A DNA stretch of 64,000 bases from NCBI GenBank assembly GCA_045646905.1, contig JAZRLP010000024.1, positions 186,001-250,000 on the forward strand, read 5' to 3'. The translations under genes and the position numbers were made by a program. This DNA is from RGIG4079 sp045646905 (GTDB lineage Bacteria > Bacteroidota > Bacteroidia > Bacteroidales > Muribaculaceae). The notes beneath the pieces were generated by a model that was not told where the DNA came from, did not search any database, and worked only from the letters and a program-made list of their open reading frames with translations. Below, one piece after another: positions 58,401-64,000 of the stretch. Numbering within the stretch: the stretch's first letter is position 1; each line of letters starts with the position of its first letter.

Positions 58401-58799
58401 ATGACTGATCCAATAGCAGATTATTTAACAAGATTGAGGAATGCAATCAAGGCTAACCATCGCGTAGTCGAAGTTCCAGCCTCAAACTTGAAAAAAGAAA
58501 TCACTAAGATTCTTTTTGAACAAGGCTATATTCTTAATTATAAGTTTATAGAGGGTGAAACCCCCGCAGGTACTATCAAGATCGCCTTAAAGTATGACGC
58601 AAAAGACAAAGTGAACGCTATCAAAGATCTTAAACGCGTTTCTCGTCCTGGTCTTCGTCAATACACAGGCTATAAAGATATGCCACGAGTGTTAAATGGT
58701 TTAGGTATTGCCATCCTTTCTACTTCTCAAGGTGTGATGACCAATAAAAAAGCAGCTGAGTTGAAGATTGGTGGTGAAGTACTATGTTATGTTTATTAA
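58401..58799 (+). CDS. rpsH: Ribosomal protein S8
   Basis: A 132-residue central-domain 30S protein. MTDPIADYLTRLRNAIKANH starts it, and SRPGLRQYTGYKDMPRVLNG and AILSTSQGVMTNKKAAELKI are the rRNA-binding C-terminal segments. In E. coli it represses the spc operon by binding mRNA; no mimic of helix 21 is recognisable by eye here. Confidence 0.97.
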   Translation: MTDPIADYLTRLRNAIKANHRVVEVPASNLKKEITKILFEQGYILNYKFIEGETPAGTIKIALKYDAKDKVNAIKDLKRVSRPGLRQYTGYKDMPRVLNGLGIAILSTSQGVMTNKKAAELKIGGEVLCYVY

Positions 58800-58805
58800 T
58801 CTTAT

Positions 58806-58811
58806 AGGAGG
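58806..58811 (+). promoter_or_regulatory. Perfect Shine-Dalgarno sequence of rplF
   Basis: AGGAGG eight bases before the rplF ATG, one of very few clear ones in the window. Confidence 0.8.
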
Positions 58812-58819
58812 TATTAATT

Positions 58820-59374
58820 ATGTCAAGAATAGGTAAAGCTCCCATTGAGATCCCTGCCGGTGTAACCGTTAAGGTAGAAAATAGCGTAGTAACTGTAAAA
58901 GGTCCTAAAGGTGAACTCTCTCAAGCAGTAAACCCCGACCTTGGTATCGAAATCGAAGGTAACATTCTCACCGTATCACGTCCCGATGACAGCCGCGAAC
59001 ACCGTGCTCAACATGGTCTCTATCGCGCGTTGATCAACAACATGGTGGTAGGTGTTTCTACTGGCTATCGCAAGGAAATGGAATTAGTAGGCGTAGGTTA
59101 CCGTGCATCGGCAACAGGTCAAGTGCTCGAACTTTCGCTCGGTTTCTCTCACGCAATATATATTCAACTTCCTAAAGAAGTGAAAGTTGAAGCTAAGACC
59201 GAAAGAAATAAAAACCCACTTATCATTCTCGAAAGTGGTGATAAACAACTTCTCGGTCAAGTGTGTGCAAAGATTCGTTCATTGCGCAAACCTGAACCAT
59301 ATAAAGGTAAAGGTATTAAGTTTGTTGGCGAAATTATTCGTCGTAAATCAGGTAAATCGGCTGGTGCCAAATAA
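58820..59374 (+). CDS. rplF: Ribosomal protein L6
   Basis: A 184-residue protein near the factor-binding site. MSRIGKAPIEIPAGVTVKVE, VVTVKGPKGELSQAVNPDLG and the second domain's KIRSLRKPEPYKGKGIKFVG are diagnostic. A full AGGAGG precedes it. The last residues are the usual lysine-rich end (RRKSGKSAGAK). Confidence 0.97.
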   Translation: MSRIGKAPIEIPAGVTVKVENSVVTVKGPKGELSQAVNPDLGIEIEGNILTVSRPDDSREHRAQHGLYRALINNMVVGVSTGYRKEMELVGVGYRASATGQVLELSLGFSHAIYIQLPKEVKVEAKTERNKNPLIILESGDKQLLGQVCAKIRSLRKPEPYKGKGIKFVGEIIRRKSGKSAGAK

Positions 59375-59390
59375 GTAAAATAGACTCATT

Positions 59391-59732
59391 ATGATATCTA
59401 AGATACAAAGAAGAAATAAAATCAAGACCCGTATCCGTGGTAAAGTGTCTGGTACTGCCGCACGTCCTCGCATGACGGTCTTCCGCAGCAACAAACAAAT
59501 CTATGTTCAACTCATCGATGACCTTGCTGGCAAAACTTTAGTTGCAGCATCTTCAAAAGGCATTGAAGAAGGAACAAAAATCGAAATCGCTGCAAAAGTG
59601 GGTGAAGCAGTTGCTCAAAAAGCAATCGCTGCAGGTATTACCGAAGTGGTATTTGACCGTAACGGTTACCTCTTCCACGGTAGAGTAAAATCATTGGCTG
59701 ACGCCGCACGTAATGGCGGTCTTAAATTTTAA
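59391..59732 (+). CDS. rplR: Ribosomal protein L18
   Basis: A 113-residue 5S rRNA-binding protein. RGKVSGTAARPRMTVFRSNK and QIYVQLIDDLAGKTLVAASS lead to FDRNGYLFHGRVKSLADAAR and the terminal NGGLKF, all conserved. rpsE follows by 5 bases. Confidence 0.97.
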   Translation: MISKIQRRNKIKTRIRGKVSGTAARPRMTVFRSNKQIYVQLIDDLAGKTLVAASSKGIEEGTKIEIAAKVGEAVAQKAIAAGITEVVFDRNGYLFHGRVKSLADAARNGGLKF

Positions 59733-59737
59733 CAATT

Positions 59738-60256
59738 ATGGCAAAAAGAAATAACAGAGTAAAAGCAGACAGTTCTATCGAATTGAAAGACCGTTTAGTT
59801 GCCATTAATCGTGTTACCAAAGTTACTAAAGGTGGTCGTACTTTCACTTTTGCTGCAATTGTAGTAGTAGGTAACGAAAATGGCATCGTAGGATGGGGTC
59901 TTGGTAAGGCTAACGAAGTTACTGCAGCTATCGCTAAAGGTGTTGAAGCTGCTAAAAAGAACCTTATCAAAGTTCCTGTTCACAAAGGTACTATTCCTCA
60001 CGAACAATACGCTAAATTTGGCGGTTCACGTGTGATCCTTAAACCAGCTTCTCAAGGTACCGGGGTTAAAGCCGGTGGTGCGATGCGTGCTGTGCTTGAA
60101 AGTGTAGGTATTACCGACGTGCTCGCTAAATCAAAAGGTTCTTCTAACCCTCACAACCTCGTGAAAGCTACTATCGCTGCTCTTGATGAAATGCGTAGCC
60201 CTGCTACAGTAGCTCAAAACCGTGGTATTTCAGTTGAACAAGTTTTTAAAGGTTAA
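59738..60256 (+). CDS. rpsE: Ribosomal protein S5
   Basis: A 172-residue fidelity protein of the 30S body. VAINRVTKVTKGGRTFTFAA and GIVGWGLGKANEVTAAIAKG form the RNA-binding domain, and ILKPASQGTGVKAGGAMRAV the second. The lysines near RVTKVTKGGR where spectinomycin-resistance changes occur in other bacteria are wild type by eye. Confidence 0.97.
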   Translation: MAKRNNRVKADSSIELKDRLVAINRVTKVTKGGRTFTFAAIVVVGNENGIVGWGLGKANEVTAAIAKGVEAAKKNLIKVPVHKGTIPHEQYAKFGGSRVILKPASQGTGVKAGGAMRAVLESVGITDVLAKSKGSSNPHNLVKATIAALDEMRSPATVAQNRGISVEQVFKG

Positions 60257-60268
60257 TACTCAACTACA

Positions 60269-60448
60269 ATGGCACAAATTCAAATCAAACAAATAAAGAG
60301 CCGCATCAAGTGTCCTGCAGTGCAAAAACGCACTCTCGATGCTCTTGGCTTGAAGAAAATGAATCACGTGGTAGTTAAAGAAAACACTCCCGACGTGATG
60401 GGTATGGTTAACAAAGTACGTCATTTGGTAGAAGTGACTAACGCTTAA
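60269..60448 (+). CDS. rpmD: Ribosomal protein L30
   Basis: A 59-residue protein: MAQIQIKQIKSRIKCPAVQK, then RTLDALGLKKMNHVVVKENT and MGMVNKVRHLVEVTNA. This is the complete bacterial L30 pattern (K...RTL..LGL.K....V..N......I..V.HLV.V). Between rpsE and rplO as in other spc operons. Short, but clearly real. Confidence 0.96.
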   Translation: MAQIQIKQIKSRIKCPAVQKRTLDALGLKKMNHVVVKENTPDVMGMVNKVRHLVEVTNA

Positions 60449-60460
60449 TATTTTAAAATT

Positions 60461-60907
60461 ATGGATTTAAGTAATATACAACCCGCTGTAGGTGCTGTAA
60501 AAAGCAAAACTCGTATCGGCCGTGGTGCTGGTTCGGGCAAGGGTGGAACTTCTACCCGTGGGCACAAAGGTGCTAAATCACGCTCAGGTTACAGCCGCAA
60601 GATTGGTTTTGAAGGTGGTCAAATGCCTATTCAACGTCGCTTGCCTAAATTTGGTTTTAAAAATATCAACCGTGTAGAATACAAAGCTATCAACCTCGTT
60701 GATATTGAAACTCTTGCAACTGCTAAGGGCCTTGCTAAAATTGGTCTTGCTGAGCTTCGCGAAGCAGGTCTCGTTAGCAAAAATCAACTTGTAAAAGTTC
60801 TTGCTAAAGGCGCTATCTCTTGCAAAGTGGAAGTGGAAGCTAATGCTTTCTCTGAAGCAGCTCAAAAGGCTATCGAAGCCGCAGGTGGTTCAATCAATAA
60901 AGTTTAA
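60461..60907 (+). CDS. rplO: Ribosomal protein L15
   Basis: A 148-residue late-assembly protein of the 50S subunit. LSNIQPAVGAVKSKTRIGRG opens it and the glycine-rich, basic stretch GAGSGKGGTSTRGHKGAKSR follows, then GFEGGQMPIQRRLPKFGFKN. secY follows by 5 bases, so translocon and ribosome genes are co-expressed. Confidence 0.97.
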   Translation: MDLSNIQPAVGAVKSKTRIGRGAGSGKGGTSTRGHKGAKSRSGYSRKIGFEGGQMPIQRRLPKFGFKNINRVEYKAINLVDIETLATAKGLAKIGLAELREAGLVSKNQLVKVLAKGAISCKVEVEANAFSEAAQKAIEAAGGSINKV

Positions 60908-60912
60908 TTGTA

Positions 60913-62262
60913 ATGAGCTTCGTTCAAACCATAAAAAATATTTGGACTATTGAAGAGCTTCGCAAGCGTCTCATCGTCACTGTATTGTTAGTGTTGGTTT
61001 ATCGTCTTGGTTGTTTCATCGTTCTTCCAGGTATCAACCCTCAAGAACTCCAAGACCTTGCAAGCTTCACTAACAAGAGTGGCTTGATGCAACTCCTCGA
61101 CATGTTCTCGGGGGGTGCATTCTCGCAAGCTTCAATATTCGCTCTCGGTATCATGCCCTACATCACAGCTTCGATTGTGATTCAATTGTTGGGTATGGTA
61201 TTGCCCTCATTCCAAAAAATGCAACGTGAAGGTGAGAGCGGTCGTCAAAAATTGAACCAATACACTCGCTATCTAACAGTGCTTATCCTTCTCATGCAAG
61301 GTCCTGCATATCTCTACAACCTCCAAGCACAAATCAATGGTGCTGGTGGTAGCATGCAGATGACTTTTGCTATGGTAGCATACCTCACTGTTATTCTTGC
61401 AGCAGGCTCAATGTTTATCATGTGGCTTGGTGAAAGAATTACCGATCGTGGTATTGGTAATGGTATCTCTTTCATTATCCTTGTGGGTATTATCGCACGT
61501 CTTCCACAAGCATTGTTATTTGAATTCACTAGCCGTCTCCCAGGTTCAGCTGGTAGCGAAGGTGGTCTTATCATGTTTGTTGTTGAAATCATCCTATTGC
61601 TTGCTGTTACAATCGGTGCAGTATTGTTGGTACAAGGTACTCGCAAAGTGCCCGTACAATATGCTAAACGCATCGTTGGTAACAAACAATATGGTGGTGC
61701 TCGTCAATACATCCCATTGAAAGTAAATGCTGCAGGTGTTATGCCTATCATCTTTGCTCAAGCAATCATGTTCATTCCATTGACTCTTGCTGGTTTCAGC
61801 TCAGCCGAAGGCGCTTCAGGTTTCGTTGCTGCTTTCTCTGATATCAATGGTTTCTGGTATAACCTTGTATTCTTCTTCATGATTGTAGCGTTCACTTATT
61901 TCTACACTGCAATCACTGTACGTCCTACTCAAATGGCCGAAGATATGAAGCGCAACAATGGTTTCATTCCTGGTGTTAAACCTGGTAAGAAAACTGCTGA
62001 ATATCTCGATGCGATTATGTCACGCATCACATTGCCAGGATCTATCTTCCTCGGCATTGTAGCCATTCTTCCTGCTTTTGCTCGTTTCTTCGGCATTAGC
62101 GATAACTTCGCTCAATTCTTCGGCGGTACATCACTTTTGATTATGGTGGGTGTAGTACTCGATACTCTCCAACAAATCGAAAGCCACTTGATGATGCACC
62201 ACTATGATGGATTGATGAAAGATGGTAAAATTAAAGGCCGTACAACCGGTAGTGCTTATTAA
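60913..62262 (+). CDS. secY: Protein translocase subunit SecY
   Basis: A 449-residue inner-membrane channel protein with ten membrane helices. The N-terminal FVQTIKNIWTIEELRKRLIV, the plug-region LLDMFSGGAFSQASIFALGI, MPYITASIVIQLLGMVLPSF, and the cytoplasmic loop GNKQYGGARQYIPLKVNAAG are conserved. C5 loop sequence FIPGVKPGKKTAEYLDAIMS binds SecA and the ribosome. It forms SecYEG with genes elsewhere. Located in the spc operon as usual, with map following by 21 bases. adk, often between secY and map, is absent. Confidence 0.98.
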   Translation: MSFVQTIKNIWTIEELRKRLIVTVLLVLVYRLGCFIVLPGINPQELQDLASFTNKSGLMQLLDMFSGGAFSQASIFALGIMPYITASIVIQLLGMVLPSFQKMQREGESGRQKLNQYTRYLTVLILLMQGPAYLYNLQAQINGAGGSMQMTFAMVAYLTVILAAGSMFIMWLGERITDRGIGNGISFIILVGIIARLPQALLFEFTSRLPGSAGSEGGLIMFVVEIILLLAVTIGAVLLVQGTRKVPVQYAKRIVGNKQYGGARQYIPLKVNAAGVMPIIFAQAIMFIPLTLAGFSSAEGASGFVAAFSDINGFWYNLVFFFMIVAFTYFYTAITVRPTQMAEDMKRNNGFIPGVKPGKKTAEYLDAIMSRITLPGSIFLGIVAILPAFARFFGISDNFAQFFGGTSLLIMVGVVLDTLQQIESHLMMHHYDGLMKDGKIKGRTTGSAY

Positions 62263-62283
62263 TATCAGCTATTTCTAAAATAA

Positions 62284-63066
62284 ATGATTTATCTCAAAAC
62301 ATCCGAAGATATCGAACGTATGAGAGAAGCAAATACTCTCGTGAGTCGCACACTTGGCGAAATCGCCAAGTGGGTGGCTCCTGGAGTTACTACTCTCAAA
62401 CTCGACACTATCGCTCGCGAGTTTATTTGCGACAATGGTGGACGTCCTGCATGTCTCGGTTATGGCGGTTTCCCCGGCACAATATGTTGCGAGGTTAATG
62501 AAGTAGTTGTTCATGGTTTTCCATCTAACTACACTCTTCGAGAAGGTGATATCATTGGTACCGATTGTGTAGTTGAAAAAGATGGCTTTATGGGCGATTC
62601 TTGCTATACGTTTGCAGTAGGCGAGATAGACCCCGAAGTCATGAAATTGTGTGTGACAACCAAAGAATCATTATATAAAGGCATCGAAGCATGTCAAGAA
62701 GGCAAACGCATAGGTGACATTGCAAATGCTGTCCAAACATACTGCGAAGCTCGCGGTTATAGCGTGGTGCGCGAGATGTGTGGTCATGGTATAGGCAAGA
62801 GTATGCACGAAGATCCCGAAGTTCCCAACTATGGACGTCGTGGAACTGGCCCGCTCATCAAGAACGGAATGTGTCTATGCATTGAACCAATGATTAACCT
62901 TGGTAGTCGCAATGTAGTAATTGAAGCTGATGGATGGACATGTCGCACTCGCGATCGTAAACCCTCGGCTCACTACGAGCACACAATGGCAATCTTAAAT
63001 GGTAAAACCGAAGTATTAACAACATTTGATTATATCAAGGAAGCCCTTGGAGATAGATTTATTTAA
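62284..63066 (+). CDS. map: Type I methionine aminopeptidase
   Basis: A 260-residue dinuclear metalloprotease that removes the N-terminal methionine from new proteins. The five metal ligands are visible: D in GTDCVVEKDG, D in GDSCYTFAVG, H in CGHGIGKSMHEDP, E in CIEPMINLG and E in YEHTMAI. The class I form has no zinc-finger extension. It is in the spc operon between secY and infA and acts directly on the products of that ribosome. Confidence 0.97.
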   Translation: MIYLKTSEDIERMREANTLVSRTLGEIAKWVAPGVTTLKLDTIAREFICDNGGRPACLGYGGFPGTICCEVNEVVVHGFPSNYTLREGDIIGTDCVVEKDGFMGDSCYTFAVGEIDPEVMKLCVTTKESLYKGIEACQEGKRIGDIANAVQTYCEARGYSVVREMCGHGIGKSMHEDPEVPNYGRRGTGPLIKNGMCLCIEPMINLGSRNVVIEADGWTCRTRDRKPSAHYEHTMAILNGKTEVLTTFDYIKEALGDRFI

Positions 63067-63074
63067 ATTATAAT

Positions 63075-63293
63075 ATGGCAAAACAAGCAGCAATCGAACA
63101 AGACGGAGTCATCGTAGAAGCACTTTCTAATGCAATGTTTCGCGTAGAACTTGAAAACGGACACGAAATCACTGCCCACATTTCAGGCAAAATGCGCATG
63201 CATTACATTAAAATCCTTCCTGGAGATAAAGTGCGTGTAGAAATGTCTCCATATGACCTCTCAAAAGGTCGCATTGCATTTAGATATAAATAA
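63075..63293 (+). CDS. infA: Translation initiation factor IF-1
   Basis: A 72-residue OB-fold factor that occupies the A site during initiation. QDGVIVEALSNAMFRVELEN and GHEITAHISGKMRMHYIKIL are diagnostic, ending SPYDLSKGRIAFRYK. Length is exactly that of the family. Followed by rpmJ after 18 bases. Confidence 0.97.
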   Translation: MAKQAAIEQDGVIVEALSNAMFRVELENGHEITAHISGKMRMHYIKILPGDKVRVEMSPYDLSKGRIAFRYK

Positions 63294-63311
63294 TATTTAA
63301 AACTAAAAGAT

Positions 63312-63428
63312 ATGAAAGTTAGAGCCTCAGTAAAAAAACGTACCCCAGACAGCAAAATCGTGCGTCGTAAGGGACGTCTCTATGTGATTAATAAGAAAAA
63401 CCCAAAGTATAAACAACGTCAAGGATAA
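63312..63428 (+). CDS. rpmJ: Ribosomal protein L36, zinc-free form
   Basis: A 38-residue protein: MKVRASVKKRTPDSKIVRRK followed by GRLYVINKKNPKYKQRQG. The family normally binds zinc through three cysteines and a histidine, but here no cysteine is present (RTPDSK replaces the C..C pair). It is therefore the zinc-independent form. Between infA and rpsM as expected. Confidence 0.95.
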   Translation: MKVRASVKKRTPDSKIVRRKGRLYVINKKNPKYKQRQG

Positions 63429-63467
63429 TTTTTTGTTATTTTTGCAAAAAAAACAGTCAAATAAGAT

Positions 63468-63848
63468 ATGGCAGTAAGAATCGTGGGAGTTGACCTCCCC
63501 CAAAATAAAAGAGGTGAGATCGCCTTGACTTATATCTTCGGCATCGGTCGTAGTGCAGCTAAAACAATTTTGGAAAAAGCTGGCGTTGATGTAAACATCA
63601 AAGTAAAAGATTGGACCGACGCTCAAGCAGCAAAAGTGCGTGAAGTCATTGGTGCCGATTACAAAGTAGAAGGTGACCTCCGTAGTGAAATTCAACTTAA
63701 TATCAAACGCTTGATGGACATCGGTTGCTACCGTGGTATCCGTCACCGTATCGGCCTTCCAGTGCGCGGTCAAAGCACTAAAAACAACGCTCGCACTCGT
63801 AAAGGACGTAAGAAAACTGTTGCTAACAAGAAAAAAGCTACTAAATAA
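63468..63848 (+). CDS. rpsM: Ribosomal protein S13
   Basis: A 126-residue 30S head protein contacting P-site tRNA and the large subunit. VRIVGVDLPQNKRGEIALTY, IFGIGRSAAKTILEKAGVD and the C-terminal GIRHRIGLPVRGQSTKNNAR are diagnostic, ending in the usual lysine tail. TTATTTTTG-like sequence just upstream (about 63434-63443) resembles a -7 box and could be an internal promoter. Confidence 0.97.
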   Translation: MAVRIVGVDLPQNKRGEIALTYIFGIGRSAAKTILEKAGVDVNIKVKDWTDAQAAKVREVIGADYKVEGDLRSEIQLNIKRLMDIGCYRGIRHRIGLPVRGQSTKNNARTRKGRKKTVANKKKATK

Positions 63849-63857
63849 TAATAGAAT

Positions 63858-64000
63858 ATGGCAAAAAAGACAGTCGCAGCTAAGAAGAGAAACGTTAAAG
63901 TTGATGGCGCAGGCCAATTACACGTTCACTCATCTTTCAACAACATCATCGTGTGCTTAGCCAACGGTGAAGGCCAAGTAATTTCATGGTCAAGTGCTGG
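63858..64000 (+). CDS. rpsK: Ribosomal protein S11, N-terminal part
   Basis: The first 47 codons of S11: MAKKTVAAKKRNVKVDGAGQ, then LHVHSSFNNIIVCLANGEGQ and VISWSSAG at the window edge. This is the standard start of the platform protein that borders the E-site mRNA. It follows rpsM by 9 bases. The rest lies beyond position 64000. Confidence 0.95.
   Translation, partial: MAKKTVAAKKRNVKVDGAGQLHVHSSFNNIIVCLANGEGQVISWSSA

Noticed and set aside
63327..63917. 196-codon leftward frame across rpmJ, rpsM and rpsK
   Set aside because: It is antisense to three certain ribosomal genes. Long antisense frames are common opposite codon-biased genes.

Overview
The window is a piece of chromosome from a member of the Bacteroidales. 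The evidence is the promoter type (a -7 box of the form TAnnTTTG before many genes), mostly AT-rich leaders without Shine-Dalgarno sequences, C-terminal sorting domains of the type IX secretion system, families such as DUF4292, DUF6048, DUF6452 and BspA-like leucine-rich repeats, and the order str, S10, spc operons. The sorting-tail style (YN..G...NP..GIFIK...K..K..IK) would suit a Muribaculaceae- or Prevotella-like bacterium, but this is inference.

Layout. 1-5.1 kb: the start of a PepD dipeptidase gene, two paralogous OmpH/Skp-like periplasmic proteins flanking a tiny sorting-domain protein, a leucine-rich-repeat protein, a HIT hydrolase and GreA. 5.3-12.6 kb: dGTPase, then a leftward run of dUTPase, TPR protein, DUF4292 lipoprotein, EnvC-like amidase activator and a Wzx-type flippase. 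12.8-22.5 kb: two SDR oxidoreductases, a 907-residue secreted beta-helix protein, DUF6048/DUF6452, a nitroreductase, a GtrB-like glycosyltransferase, DUF4199, a Pmp3-type peptide, small proteins and RpiB. 22.6-28.0 kb: a secreted GH10-like hydrolase and polynucleotide phosphorylase.

28.1-30.9 kb is the accessory island and the most interesting part. It holds decayed Mu-like prophage pieces: the first 75 codons of a tail protein, and two tandem copies of a module made of a small membrane-protein gene with its own promoter and terminator plus a C-terminal piece of a MuF-type head protein. Each MuF piece leads into a different nuclease-like toxin domain. At the 3' end of each toxin, on the opposite strand, lies a predicted RNA of about 70 nt. 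The two RNAs share a promoter, a GGTTAA loop and a 5' stem that differs by paired changes.

30.9-38.2 kb: an aldo/keto reductase, an acyl-CoA synthetase, an M20 deacylase of the ArgE type, prfB with an intact +1 programmed frameshift, argB, and a thioredoxin-fold lipoprotein without cysteines. 38.2-41.1 kb: three glycosyltransferases. 41.3-47.9 kb: parE, coaD (TTG start), an S41 protease, a methyltransferase, a CAT-like acetyltransferase, and a membrane protein with its winged-helix regulator. 48.4-64 kb: rpsL-rpsG-fusA-rpsJ running on through the S10 and spc operons (rplC to rplO, secY, map, infA, rpmJ, rpsM) into rpsK, cut by the window edge. This last third is highly expressed housekeeping DNA. 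Two of its genes, rplW and rplF, have perfect Shine-Dalgarno sequences, exceptional for this phylum.
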